Source of the DNA: Actinoallomurus sp048498315
GTDB taxonomy: Bacteria > Actinomycetota > Actinomycetes > Streptosporangiales > Streptosporangiaceae
Reading direction: 5' to 3'
Assembly: GCA_048498315.1 (NCBI GenBank)
Contig: JBEHYF010000002.1
Coordinates: forward strand, 46,460-110,459
DNA length: 64,000 bases
Part shown: positions 25,223-34,201 of the stretch, piece after piece
How the letters are laid out: each line of letters opens with the position of its first letter
Position numbering within the stretch: position 1 is the stretch's first letter
Translations under genes and position numbers: made by a program
Notes under the pieces: generated by a model
What the model saw: only the letters and a program-made list of their open reading frames with translations
What the model was told of the DNA's origin: nothing
Databases searched by the model: none

Positions 25223-26248
25223 TCAGTGCGCGCTGGAGGCGGCCCACAGGTTGATGCCGGCCTCCACCGCGTCCCGGTCGATCGCGGCGAGTTCGTCGTC
25301 GGTGAAGTCGAGCCGGCCGATCGCCCCGACGCTGTCCTCCAGTTGCCGCACGCTGCTGGCGCCGATCAGCACGGACGTCACGCGCTGATCGCGCAGCGCC
25401 CAGGCGAGCGCCATCTGCGCCAGCGTCTGGCCGCGCCGCTTCGCCATCTCGTTGAGCGTCCGCACGTGCGCGAGCGTCTCGTCGGTGAGCAGGTCCGGCG
25501 AGAGCGACTTGCCCTGGCTGGCCCGCGACCCCTCGGGGATGCCGTTCAGGTACTTGTCGGTCAGCATGCCCTGGGCCAGCGGCGAGAACGCGATGCAGCC
25601 GACGCCCTCGCGTTCGAGCGTGTCCAGCAGGCCACCTTCGATCCAGCGGTTCAGCATCGAGTACGACGGCTGGTGGATCAGCAGCGGGGTGCCCATGTCG
25701 CGCAGGATGGCGGCCGCCTCGGCGGTGCGCTCCGGCGAGTAGGACGAGATGCCCGCGTACAGCGCCTTGCCCGACTTCACCGCGTGGTCCAGCGCGCCCA
25801 TGGTCTCCTCCAGGGGCGTGTCCGGGTCGAAACGGTGGCTGTAGAAGATGTCGACGTAGTCGACGCCCATCCGGGCCAGCGACCGGTCGAGGCTGGCGAG
25901 CAGATACTTGCGCGACCCCCACTCGCCGTACGGGCCGGGCCACATGTCGTACCCGGCCTTGGTGGACAGCACCAGCTCGTCGCGGTACGGCCGGAAGTCC
26001 TCGCGGAAGATCCGCCCGAAGTTCAGCTCCGCCGCGCCGTACGGCGGGCCGTAGTTGTTCGCCAGGTCGAAGTGCGTGATGCCGAGGTCGAACGCACGGC
26101 GCAGGATCGCCCGCTGCCGCTCCAGCGGCGTGTCGTCCCCGAAGTTGTGCCACAGCCCGAGCGAGATGGCGGGCAGCTTCAGCCCGCTGCGTCCCGACCG
26201 GCGGTAGACCATGGCGTCGTATCTGCTCTCGGCGGCCTCGTAAACCAT
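25223..26248 (-). CDS. Aldo/keto reductase (YghZ / L-glyceraldehyde 3-phosphate reductase-like)
   Basis: 341 residues from ATG 26248. The AKR barrel is clear: NFGDDTPLERQRAILRRAFD, the active-site Tyr region DLANNYGPPYGAAELNFG, LVLSTKAGYDMWPGPYGEWG, and VDYVDIFYSHRFDPDTPLEE. These match the YghZ subgroup, which reduces L-glyceraldehyde 3-phosphate and methylglyoxal with NADPH. The C-terminal cofactor loop reads IGASSVRQLEDSVGA. It faces the SDR gene at 26318 across 69 bases. Cytosolic detoxification is likely; the natural substrate is inference. Confidence 0.9.
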   Translation of the reverse strand: MVYEAAESRYDAMVYRRSGRSGLKLPAISLGLWHNFGDDTPLERQRAILRRAFDLGITHFDLANNYGPPYGAAELNFGRIFREDFRPYRDELVLSTKAGYDMWPGPYGEWGSRKYLLASLDRSLARMGVDYVDIFYSHRFDPDTPLEETMGALDHAVKSGKALYAGISSYSPERTAEAAAILRDMGTPLLIHQPSYSMLNRWIEGGLLDTLEREGVGCIAFSPLAQGMLTDKYLNGIPEGSRASQGKSLSPDLLTDETLAHVRTLNEMAKRRGQTLAQMALAWALRDQRVTSVLIGASSVRQLEDSVGAIGRLDFTDDELAAIDRDAVEAGINLWAASSAH

Positions 26249-26317
26249 GCCAAAGAGTCTGCACCCGCATGGAACGTTCCGCGTGCCGGGGCAGGATGGG
26301 AGTGAAAGGAGTGCCAG

Positions 26318-27064
26318 ATGATCGACGACGCGATTCTGGACGGACGGGTGGTGCTGCTCACCGGGGCCAGCGGCGGCATCGGCGGCGCGCTCGGCCGCCG
26401 GCTCATCAAGGCCCGCGCGCGGGTGGCGTTCACGTACAGCGCGCACGCCGGCGACGCCGAACGCCTCGCCGCCGAGGCGAAGGCCGCCGGCCTGGACGCG
26501 GTGGTACTGGGCGGCGACCTGGCCGACCCGGCCGTCCCGGCCCGGCTGGTGGAGGAGACGGCCGCCGCGCTCGGCCCGGTGGACGTGCTCGTCGCGGGCG
26601 CCGGCCACTCCGACCAGCGCGCCTACACCGACGTCGACCTGGAGGCCTGGGACCGCACGCTCGCCGTCAACCTGCGCGCGCCGTTCCTGCTCGCCCAGGC
26701 GGTGCTGCCGGGCATGGCCGAGCGCGGCTGGGGCCGGGTGCTGTTCATGTCGTCGGTGGCGGCGTTCACCGGCGGCGTGGTCGGGCCGCACTACGCGGCG
26801 TCCAAGGCCGGGCTGCACGGCCTCGTCCACTTCCTGGCCTCGCGCGTGGCCGGCGACGGCGTGACGGTGAACGCGGTCGCGCCCGCGCTGATCGAGGAAA
26901 CCCGCATGCTGCCCACCGGCTCCGGCGGCGGCCCCGCGCTGCCGATCCCGGTCGGCCGGTACGGGCGCCCGGAGGAGGTCGCCGACCTGTCCATGGCGGT
27001 GCTCCGCAACGGCTACCTCACCAACCAGGTCCTCGGCCTCGACGGCGGCATCCACCCCCGCTGA
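26318..27064 (+). CDS. FabG-like short-chain dehydrogenase/reductase
   Basis: 248 residues behind AAAGGAGTGCCAG. The SDR motifs are VVLLTGASGGIGGALGRRL, LVAGAGHSD in place of NNAG, the catalytic Ser in VLFMSSVAAFTGG, and YAASKAGLHGL. The end (GYLTNQVLGLDGGIHPR) is the FabG signature. It resembles 3-oxoacyl-ACP reductases and other beta-ketoacyl or sugar SDRs. It is divergent from the aldo/keto reductase. Its specific role cannot be read from context. Confidence 0.88.
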   Translation: MIDDAILDGRVVLLTGASGGIGGALGRRLIKARARVAFTYSAHAGDAERLAAEAKAAGLDAVVLGGDLADPAVPARLVEETAAALGPVDVLVAGAGHSDQRAYTDVDLEAWDRTLAVNLRAPFLLAQAVLPGMAERGWGRVLFMSSVAAFTGGVVGPHYAASKAGLHGLVHFLASRVAGDGVTVNAVAPALIEETRMLPTGSGGGPALPIPVGRYGRPEEVADLSMAVLRNGYLTNQVLGLDGGIHPR

Positions 27065-27140
27065 CCAGGCTCGTCCCGCGACCGGTGTACCTCGGCGGCC
27101 GGGCAGCCTCAACGCCCAGGCACCGACGGAGTTCTTCGCC

Positions 27141-27437
27141 GTGAACCAGATGGACGTCAAGCTGGGGCGGCGGATGCGGCCGTGTCCCGACGTGCTGGTC
27201 ATCGACGCCGCCGCCCCGCGCGGCACGGTGACGGAGGCGTTCGCCTGGCTGATGACCGCGTTCGGGGTCGGCAGCGCGGCGAGCGCGGCCCTGGCCGGCC
27301 TGGCCGGCGACGCCGACGGCGTGCACGCGGCCTTCGCCGTCGCCGGTGTGGGCGGCCTGCTCGCCCTCCTCATCACCGCCATCGGCGGCCCGATCAGAGA
27401 CAGCCGCCGCCCCCGCTCGTCCCCGTCAGTCCCGTGA
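27141..27437 (+). pseudogene. C-terminal remnant of an MFS transporter
   Basis: Frame from about 27141 reads through APRGTVTEAFAWLMTAFGVG, then AASAALAGLAGDADGVHAAF and VAGVGGLLALLITAIGG. This is the final two transmembrane helices of actinobacterial MFS efflux proteins, in the usual order. No N-terminal 10 helices are present. It starts right after the SDR gene, so it may mark a deletion or insertion boundary. Confidence 0.6.
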
Positions 27438-27678
27438 CTCTCTCATGTCCCGCCGGGTCGCCGTTTCGAGCACAGCCAGTTCAACGCACTCATGCACAGA
27501 GCGCCGGCCGGATGCCGTTCCAGCACCCGGTGAGCGCGAGGGGCAGGGGCGGATCACTACGAGGTGCGGATCTTCTCGGCGTCCTCCACAGCTACGACAT
27601 CCGACACGACAACCAACTCGACACACATACCATGATCATTACCGCTGTAGCTGCTTTTCCGCCAAACAGCAAGATCCA

Positions 27679-28385
27679 TCAAAGGGACTCCCGGATTTCC
27701 ATGATCAGACGCGCAGTGTCTACGGCAGGCAACGCCGCACTCCTGATCAGGTCGTAGGTGTGCATCAGTTGATCCACCTTGTCCGGCTGATCGATGAACT
27801 GTCCCATACCATTAGGGCCGTCCACGAAGGCGACATCAGCTCGGTCCATGAAGGACATAACGGCAAACCCGGCCGGTAGCCCAGCGTACGCCGCCGTACT
27901 GCTAGGCACCACCTGGATTACGACGTTGCTGCGCGCTGCGGCCTCCAACAGCCAATCGAGCTGTGACTTGAACACGGCAGGCCCACCTATTGCCCGGCGG
28001 AACGCCGCCTCATCGCTGACCGGCAGGATCCGGGGCGGGACATCGCGAAGAAGGATTCCTTGTCGGCGTTTACGCTCTGCCACGATTTCTTCGACATCGT
28101 CTACCCGGAGTCCTGCCGCTATCAGCGCGCGGATGTAGTCCTCCGTCTGCAATAGGCCGGTGATCAGGAAGGGTTCGTAGATCCGGATGGTGCGTGCTGC
28201 CGCCTCGCTTTCGGCGAGGCTGCGGGCGGGGGCCGGGATGCGTTCCTTGCGGACCAGGGGGCGTGGTCGCGGAAGTACGTGTCCGTGCCGAACGTCGTGT
28301 CGAGCAGCTCGCCCGTACGGTCGTCAGGGCCGGACTTGCCCAGCTCAAGACTGGAGACGGCATCGGCCGACAGCGCGATCCACAC
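27679..28385 (-). pseudogene. Frameshifted DUF5753 (XRE-family) regulator
   Basis: The C-terminal part is intact: QTEDYIRALIAAGLRVDDVE, AERKRRQGILLRDVPPRILP and VIQVVPSSTAAYAGLPAGFA, the DUF5753 domain of Scr1-type regulators. The N-terminal part lies in a different frame: DTTFGTDTYFRDHAP. One missing base in a run of five G (28257-28261 on the plus strand) breaks the gene; with it restored the sequence runs LVRKERIPAPARSLAESEAA into the C-terminal half. The N-terminal helix-turn-helix is mostly missing near the divergent HATPase gene. Confidence 0.75.
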
Positions 28386-28432
28386 TGCGTCACCGTGTGA
28401 GCACTCTCCGAATAACCCGATGGGAGCCTCAC

Positions 28433-28873
28433 GTGACGTGCTTTCCCATGGACGTCCCGATCGGCGTCCCGTACCTGGCGACGGTTCTGGCGTGCGACGC
28501 GACCGCGCCCCGCACGACCCGCGCCCTTGCCGTGTCGGCGGTCGACGGCTGGGACATGCGAGCGATCCGGGACGACGTCGAGCTGGTGACCTGCGAGCTC
28601 GTCACCAACGCGGTGCGGTCCGGCACGCGCATCGCCGTCCTCATCGCGCTGCGGCCCGGCGCCGACCAGATCGAGGTCGCCGTCTGGGACGACGGTCCCG
28701 GCGTACCGGAGCCGCGCCCGCAGTGTCCCGACGCCGAGCGCGGCCGTGGCCTGTTCGTCGTGGGCGCATTCTCCGGCGCGTGGGGATGCCGGCCGGGCCG
28801 GGACGGCCTGGGCAAGATCACCTGGACGACGCTCGGCCCCAAGCCGCGTGCGAACGGCGATGCGCAGTCCTGA
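28433..28873 (+). CDS. HATPase-domain (anti-sigma-like) ATP-binding protein
   Basis: 146 residues from GTG 28433 with GGGAG upstream; ATG 28448 is an alternative. GHKL-type ATP-binding motifs are visible: DVELVTCELVTNAVRSG (N box), IEVAVWDDGPGVPEP (G1) and AERGRGLFVVGAFSGAWG (G2). There is no kinase H box, so it matches the RsbW-like anti-sigma or regulatory HATPases that are abundant in actinomycetes, often beside DUF5753 regulators. The neighbouring regulator is broken, so the pair may no longer work together. Confidence 0.85.
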   Translation: MTCFPMDVPIGVPYLATVLACDATAPRTTRALAVSAVDGWDMRAIRDDVELVTCELVTNAVRSGTRIAVLIALRPGADQIEVAVWDDGPGVPEPRPQCPDAERGRGLFVVGAFSGAWGCRPGRDGLGKITWTTLGPKPRANGDAQS

Positions 28874-29069
28874 AGGCGTCGTCGCCGAGTTGTCCGCGCG
28901 GCACCCGGAGTGGGCGGTGCTCTTCGGCCGGTACAGCCGTGAGCTGATCGCCTTCCCGATCTGGATCGGGTACGCCCATGCGGGGATCGCCGCGGCCCGC
29001 AGCCCGGACCTTCTCGACGCCGCGATGGCCTGTGTGGAGGCCGCGTCCGGTCGCCGGGCACGCCCGTGA
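28860..29069 (+). CDS. Small protein, often next to HATPase/DUF5753 genes
   Basis: 69 residues from ATG 28860, overlapping the HATPase stop by 14 bases. It is acidic to neutral, with aromatic residues (EWAVLFGRYSRELIAFPIWI, then HAGIAAARSPDLLDAAMACV). It has no signal or clear domain. Overlap with a real gene and normal codon use make translation likely. Function unknown. Confidence 0.5.
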   Translation: MRSPEGVVAELSARHPEWAVLFGRYSRELIAFPIWIGYAHAGIAAARSPDLLDAAMACVEAASGRRARP

Positions 29070-29089
29070 CCCGGCGCCGTGCGGGGCGC

Positions 29090-29863
29090 TCAGCCGGGGA
29101 TTCCCTCCCGGTAGCGCTTGTCGCGGGCGTAGATGATCCCGGGTTTTCCGTCGCCGGGGCTGCGGCGCTCCAGCTCGAACAGGGTCGTCGCGGCCATCAG
29201 CTCGCTGAGCTTCGGGTAGCCCCAGTTGCGGGAGTCGAAGTCGGGGCGCTGCTTGGTGATGATGTGGCCGACGCCCGCCAGCGGAGCCCACCCGTCGTCG
29301 TCGGACGCCGCCTCGACGGCGTTCCGCAGTTGGCTCACCAGGGCGGCGTCGCGCTTGAGTTTCGCCGGCGGGACGGCCGACGGCGGCCGGGTCCCCGAAC
29401 CGGCGGGCGTGGTCTCGGTACGGGCGTAGGTGAGGTTCTCGACATAGATGAACTTGTCGCAGGCCGCAACGAAGGACTTCGGCGTCTTGCGCTCGCCGAA
29501 GCCGTACACGGTGAGGCCCGATTCCCGGATGCGCGCCGCGAGCCGGGTGAAGTCGCTGTCGCTGGAGACGATGCAGAACCCGTCGAAGCGCCCCGAATAC
29601 AGCAGGTCCATCGCGTCGATCACGAGCGCGGCGTCGGTGGCGTTCTTGCCTCTGGTGTAGGCGAACTGCTGGATCGGCTGGATCGACTGGGTCAGCAGCT
29701 GGTCCTTCCAGCCTTTCAGGCCGGTGCCCGTCCAGTCGCCGTAGGCGCGGCGGACGTGGGCGGTGCCGTACTTGGCGACCTCCGCCAGCAGCTCCTCGAT
29801 GACCGCCGGCTGGGCGTTGTCGGCATCGATGAGCACCGCGAGCTTGGCGGCGTTGTCGCTCAC
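29090..29863 (-). CDS. NYN-domain RNase-like protein with C-terminal OST-HTH/LOTUS domain
   Basis: 257 residues from GTG 29863 with AAGGAG at good distance. Residues 8-140 are a NYN (PIN-like nuclease) domain: LAVLIDADNAQPAVIEELLA, KNATDAALVIDAMDLLYSGR and FCIVSSDSDFTRLAARIRES hold the four acidic residues. The C-terminal 75 residues look like OST-HTH/LOTUS: KRDAALVSQLRNAVEAASDD, then NWGYPKLSELMAATTLFELE. Such proteins bind and cut structured RNA and are known in stress and RNA-decay pathways. It lies downstream of htpG on the same strand. Confidence 0.85.
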   Translation of the reverse strand: MSDNAAKLAVLIDADNAQPAVIEELLAEVAKYGTAHVRRAYGDWTGTGLKGWKDQLLTQSIQPIQQFAYTRGKNATDAALVIDAMDLLYSGRFDGFCIVSSDSDFTRLAARIRESGLTVYGFGERKTPKSFVAACDKFIYVENLTYARTETTPAGSGTRPPSAVPPAKLKRDAALVSQLRNAVEAASDDDGWAPLAGVGHIITKQRPDFDSRNWGYPKLSELMAATTLFELERRSPGDGKPGIIYARDKRYREGIPG

Positions 29864-30261
29864 GTGCGCTCCTTTCCGGGACGGACGGACCGTACGATGT
29901 CCAGTCTGCCGCTTCGGCCCGGAGCCCGCCTCCCCCGGGCCGAAGCACACGCCGCCGGTCTCCGCGCGCGCAGGTTCCTCTGCCCGCCCAGGGCCGCCGG
30001 CGCCGCACAGGCTCCGCCCTGCCGGCTGCCCGGCAGGTTGCCCCACCCCTTGCGGCGGGCGCCGACCTCATTGCGGCCCCGCGTACGCCCCGGCCGAGGC
30101 CGACCCGGACCTTCTTCATCGGCGCTTCCCTCAGCAGGAAAAAGTTCCTGCTGAGGGAACGCGCTCGGCACGGCCCCGGAGGCCGGCGCACTCTGGGATT
30201 CCCCGGATCCGGGATCCAACGGACTCCGGGGACGATCCGCCGGGGCTATGTGCTCGCCGCG
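29864..30261. other. Spacer between htpG and the NYN gene, with hairpin
   Basis: About 400 bases without a gene. A strong hairpin lies at 30125-30158 (see entry). A frame here with CPP, RAGSS and similar runs is a shadow. Confidence 0.5.
30125..30158 (-). terminator. Perfect 15-bp hairpin downstream of htpG
   Basis: Arms 30125-30139 and 30144-30158 with loop AAAG, about 105 bases after the htpG stop. It is AT-rich for this genome and the longest perfect stem with a tetraloop in the window. Confidence 0.75.
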
Positions 30262-32163
30262 CTATGCGCCGTCTGCGGCGTCCTGTCCCTCGGTCAGGAT
30301 CACGAGCAGGTGGTCGAGGCGGTCGGCGAACTCGGACGGCTCGTCGAGGCGCGCGCCGAGGGTGAGGACGGACTGGCCGTACAGGACGTGCGCCCAGTCG
30401 GCGATGCGCTCCTCGTCGGTCTCCGCGTCGATCCGCCGGATCAGCGGGTGCCCGGGGTTGATCTCCAGGACGGGACGGCGCGGCAGGCCCGAGCCGCGCA
30501 TCCGGGCGACCAGGTTGATCTCCAGGTCAGGCTCGTCGGCGACGATGCAGGCCGGGGACGTGGTGAGGCGGCTGGTGGTGCGCACGTCGTGCACGCGGTC
30601 GCCGAGGGCTTTCTTCAGGCGGGCGACCAGGCCGGTCAGCTCGGTGCCGGCCTTCTCCTTGGCCTCTTTCTCGTCCGCGTCCTCCAGCGCGCCGAGGTCG
30701 GCGGCGCCCTGGGCGACCGACTGCAGGCGCTTGCCCTCGAAGTCGGGCAGGCTGGTCACCAGCCAGTTGTCGACGGCGTCGCCGAGCAGCAGCACCTCGA
30801 TGCCCTTCTTCCGGAAGATCTCCAGGTGCGGGCTGGACTTGGCGGCGGCGATCGTCGGGGCGAGCAGGTAGTAGATCTTCTCCTGGCCGTCCTTCATGCG
30901 GGTCACGTAGTCGGTGAGCGAGGTGTCGGGCTCGTCGCCGGCCGACCTGGTCGTGGTGAACCGCAGCAGGCGGGCGATGTCGTCGCGGTTGGAGTAGTCC
31001 TCGACCACGCCCTCCTTGAGGACGGCGCCGAACTCCCGCCAGAACACGGCGTACTTGTCGGGCTCCTTGTCGGCCAGGTCCTTCAGGAGCTTCAGCACGC
31101 GCTTGACCGCGCTGGAGCGGATGGAGTCGACGACGCGGCTGCTCTGCAGCAGCTCGCGGGAGACGTTGAGCGGCAGGTCGCTGGAGTCGATCACGCCGCG
31201 GACGAAGCGCAGGTAGTTCGGCATGAGCTGCCCGGTGTCGTCCATGATGAAGACCCGCTGGACGTGCAGCTTCACGCCGTGCCGCGCCTCGGGCATCCAC
31301 AGGTCGAACGGCGCCCGCGAGGGGATGAACAGCAGCAGCGTGTACTCGTAGGTGCCCTCCATCTTGGCGTGGAGGTAGGCCAGCGGGTCGGTGAAGTCGT
31401 GCGCGATGTGTTTGTAGAACTCGTTGTAGTCCTGCTCGCTGATCTCGCTCTTCGGGCGCGCCCACAGCGCGGACGCCTGGTTGACGACGGACTCCTTCGC
31501 GTCGCCCTCCGCGCCCTCGTCCGGCATCAGGATCGGCAGGCTGATGTGGTCGGAGTACTTGCGGATGATCGTGCGCAGGCGGTGGTCGTTCAGGAGGTCG
31601 TCTTCGCCCTCGCGCAGGTGCAGCACGATCTCGGTGCCCCGCTCGGCGCGCTCGACCGTCTCCAGGGTGTACTCGCCGCGCCCGTCGGACTCCCAGCGGA
31701 CGCCCTCCTCGGCGGGCAGGCCGGCCCGGCGGGTGGTCAGCGTGACCGTGTCGGCGACGATGAAGGCCGAGTAGAAGCCGACGCCGAACTGGCCGATGAG
31801 CGCGGCATCCTTACGCTGGTCGCCGGTGAGCGCCTGGAGGAACTCGCGGGTGCCGGACTTGGCGATGGTGCCTATGTTGTCGATCACTTCCTGACGGCTC
31901 ATTCCGATGCCGTTGTCGGAAACGGTGATCGTGCGGGCGTCCTTGTCGAATCGGACGCGGATCTGCAGCGGGTCGTCGCCCATCTCCACGCCGTCTTCGG
32001 TCAGCGCCGCGAAACGCAGGCGGTCGATGGCATCCGAGGCGTTGGAGATGAGCTCCCGCAGGAAGATCTCCTTGTTGCTGTAGAGCGAGTGAATCATCAG
32101 GTCGAGGAGTTGGACCACCTCGGCCTGGAAACTGAACCGCTCCTCATGCGTCGGCACGCTCAT
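30262..32163 (-). CDS. htpG: Hsp90-family chaperone HtpG
   Basis: 633 residues from ATG 32163, with AAGGAG twelve bases upstream; a GTG at 32193 is the alternative. N-terminal GHKL ATPase motifs are present: EIFLRELISNASDAIDRLRF, TVSDNGIGMSRQEVID and GQFGVGFYSAFIVADTVTL. The middle and C-terminal Hsp90 domains are complete, with VQRVFIMDDTGQLMPNYLRF, GVIDSSDLPLNVSRELLQSS and the terminal DRLDHLLVILTEGQDA. ATP-driven cytosolic chaperone for late-stage folding. The length and order match typical HtpG. Confidence 0.96.
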   Translation of the reverse strand: MSVPTHEERFSFQAEVVQLLDLMIHSLYSNKEIFLRELISNASDAIDRLRFAALTEDGVEMGDDPLQIRVRFDKDARTITVSDNGIGMSRQEVIDNIGTIAKSGTREFLQALTGDQRKDAALIGQFGVGFYSAFIVADTVTLTTRRAGLPAEEGVRWESDGRGEYTLETVERAERGTEIVLHLREGEDDLLNDHRLRTIIRKYSDHISLPILMPDEGAEGDAKESVVNQASALWARPKSEISEQDYNEFYKHIAHDFTDPLAYLHAKMEGTYEYTLLLFIPSRAPFDLWMPEARHGVKLHVQRVFIMDDTGQLMPNYLRFVRGVIDSSDLPLNVSRELLQSSRVVDSIRSSAVKRVLKLLKDLADKEPDKYAVFWREFGAVLKEGVVEDYSNRDDIARLLRFTTTRSAGDEPDTSLTDYVTRMKDGQEKIYYLLAPTIAAAKSSPHLEIFRKKGIEVLLLGDAVDNWLVTSLPDFEGKRLQSVAQGAADLGALEDADEKEAKEKAGTELTGLVARLKKALGDRVHDVRTTSRLTTSPACIVADEPDLEINLVARMRGSGLPRRPVLEINPGHPLIRRIDAETDEERIADWAHVLYGQSVLTLGARLDEPSEFADRLDHLLVILTEGQDAADGA

Positions 32164-32260
32164 CGGACGGACTCTGCTCCTTGCGATCGTCACTTCTCGG
32201 CACGGTTCCGGCGGCCGGTCCTCGGCCCCCGTGACCGGCCATAGCGTACCGATCCGGGAC

Positions 32261-32288
32261 CGCCCGGCCGGGGTGTCCCGGCCGGGCG
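32261..32288 (-). terminator. Hairpin terminator after the DUF3103-like gene
   Basis: Perfect 12-bp stem (32261-32272 with 32277-32288), loop GTGT, just beyond the stop at 32300. It could also shield the htpG promoter. Confidence 0.75.
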
Positions 32289-32299
32289 TGGAGCCCTGC

Positions 32300-33445
32300 T
32301 CAGAGTTCGGACACCCAGTACGGCGAGACGTCCATCCAGCCGTTCCCGGCCGCGCCGTAGAGCCGGCCGCTGCTGGTGGTGGACAGCGTGTACCAGGAGT
32401 CGACGTAGTCGGGGTCGTCGGTCCACCAGGAGCTGGGGATGGCCGCCAAGATGGCGTCGACCAGCGGGACGTAGGTCCCGTTGTCGGTGATGGTCAGCAG
32501 CGCGTCGGCGATGGCCTGCGCGAGGGATTCGTAATTGGTGTCACCGTCGTCCTCCATCATCACGACGTCGGCCAGGTTGTACTTGTAGGCCGAGAAATGC
32601 ACGAGAAGCTGGTTCGGGTAGTAGGTGACGCCGTCGTAGTCGAGGTAGGGCATCTGCACGATGTCGACGGTCGGCTTGCCGTCCAGCCCGAAGCCGCCGA
32701 CGATGCTGTAGATCTCGGCGGCGCCCTTGATCCAAGGCTCCTCGTCGTCGTTCAGCCGTACGGCGTCGACCTCGGTGGCCCAGTAGCCGCCGGCGTCGAG
32801 CGCGCGGGCCGTGCGCGGCGCCGCCGCCCCGACGCCGTGCCCGGCCAGCGTCCGCCGCATGAGTTCCAGGCCGAGTGGCAGCGCCTTGGCGACGTCCACC
32901 TCCACGACGAGGACGGGCCGCTGCGGCGCCTTGGCCGGGTCGAGGGCGACCGTCCCGCCTTGCGGGTCGTACGCGGTGATCGAAGCCGGCGTGTCGTCGC
33001 TCGGCTCCGCCGCGACGACGGGTACGGCGCCGCGCCTCAGGGAGGCGGCGGCCTGCGGATTGGCGAGCCGCAGGCGCAGCAGCGAGCCGCTGCTCGCGGG
33101 AAGGCCCTTGAGCCGCAGGACGGCCCGGTTGGCGGAGCGTGCCTGCCGGTCGAGACGCGTGCCGGGCGCGAGCGCGAGCAGATCGGCCGGGCCGCGGGCG
33201 GCGGCGGCGTCGACACGCGACCGGAGGGAGCGGTCCGCCAGGTCGCGGGCGAGCCGGGCGGCGAGACGGTCGGTGACGGCGGACACGGTACCGGGGTGCG
33301 GGGCGGCGGCCGCGGCGGGCGCCGGCACGGCGGCCGGGGAGCGTACGGGCGAACCGGCCGGTGCGGCGTGGGCGGTGGCGGACGTCAGCGCGAGTGCGGC
33401 GAGGGTGGCCGCCGCCGCGGCGACGATACGCGGGACCTGGGTCAC
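32300..33445 (-). CDS. Secreted DUF3103-like protein
   Basis: 381 residues from GTG 33445, after AGAAGGCTT. The signal is TQVPRIVAAAAATLAALALT, cleaved near TAHAAPAG. The mature part has a low-complexity Ala/Pro/Arg stretch, then a conserved C-terminal half: EVDAVRLNDDEEPWIKGAAE, IVQMPYLDYDGVTYYPNQLL, VVMMEDDGDTNYESLAQAIA. This is the DUF3103 pattern as I recall it; no function is assigned to this family. Its acidic motifs could bind calcium. The stop is followed by a perfect hairpin. Confidence 0.65.
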   Translation of the reverse strand: MTQVPRIVAAAAATLAALALTSATAHAAPAGSPVRSPAAVPAPAAAAAPHPGTVSAVTDRLAARLARDLADRSLRSRVDAAAARGPADLLALAPGTRLDRQARSANRAVLRLKGLPASSGSLLRLRLANPQAAASLRRGAVPVVAAEPSDDTPASITAYDPQGGTVALDPAKAPQRPVLVVEVDVAKALPLGLELMRRTLAGHGVGAAAPRTARALDAGGYWATEVDAVRLNDDEEPWIKGAAEIYSIVGGFGLDGKPTVDIVQMPYLDYDGVTYYPNQLLVHFSAYKYNLADVVMMEDDGDTNYESLAQAIADALLTITDNGTYVPLVDAILAAIPSSWWTDDPDYVDSWYTLSTTSSGRLYGAAGNGWMDVSPYWVSEL

Positions 33446-33596
33446 AAGCCTTCTCCTTCTACCTCGCCACCGTGCCAGGGCGGGGATCTCCTGGTCAGGA
33501 CAACAGGGCAAGGCAGATGAATCGTGACATTGAGGGTTTCTAAGTGGAATGTGAACTGTTGCCCATCTCCGGGCCAGGCCAGTACGGGGTGATGCC

Positions 33597-34028
33597 ATGA
33601 CCCGGCGGGAACAGCGCGGACGTGCCGTCGCCGTCGTCGACGGGCTCGCCGCCGACCGACTTCGGCCGGTCGACCTGCCCGAGGGCTACAACTACGGAAA
33701 GGCGACCGACCCCGGCAACCGGCTCCACCCCGAGTACGTCGACTCGGCGCTCAACCTGTGGCTGATCACCGAGAAGGAGCTCTAGCGCGAGCGCGCCTAC
33801 GACTACTATCTGCGCCAGAAGCGCTGCTCCCGCGTCGCGAACGGCTGGACGATCGTCACCGACGTGACCGCGTCGCCGCCGAAGCTCGGCGACCTGACCT
33901 CCGGCTACTGGTGGTCGGAACAGATGAAGTACTGGTTCTTGATGTTCGCCGACTGCCGGCGCTTCGACTACCGGCACAACTACCTGTCGACCGAGGGCAA
34001 CGTCTTCTGGGGGATCACCCGGTGCTGA
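33597..34028 (+). pseudogene. C-terminal remnant of a GH47 alpha-mannosidase-like gene
   Basis: Forward frame: PEGYNYGKATDPGNRLHPEY, then LNLWLITEKEL followed by a TAG at 33783-33785. Past the stop: RVANGWTIVTDVTASPPKLG, DLTSGYWWSEQMKYWFLMFA, DYRHNYLSTEGNVFWGITRC and TGA. The second part matches the GH47 family C-terminus, especially GYWWSEQMKYYYLLFAD. An internal stop and missing N-terminal two thirds make it non-functional. Confidence 0.75.
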
Positions 34029-34201
34029 CGGTCGGGCCGCCCCCGCGCGGCCTGGTAGGCGGCCGTCATGCGGCCTGCCCGGATCACCGGCGCGTGCGCC
34101 CTGTCGCGGCGCGGCCCTTGCGCACGGGTGCGCGAGCCTGACCCGGCGCGCACCGGCCGACCGGCTGACCGACGAGCCTGCCGTGGTGCGTACGTCGCCG
34201 C

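Noticed and set aside
30250..32244. Long plus-strand frame opposite htpG
   Set aside because: Antisense shadow; sbcCD, katG and htpG all show the same effect.
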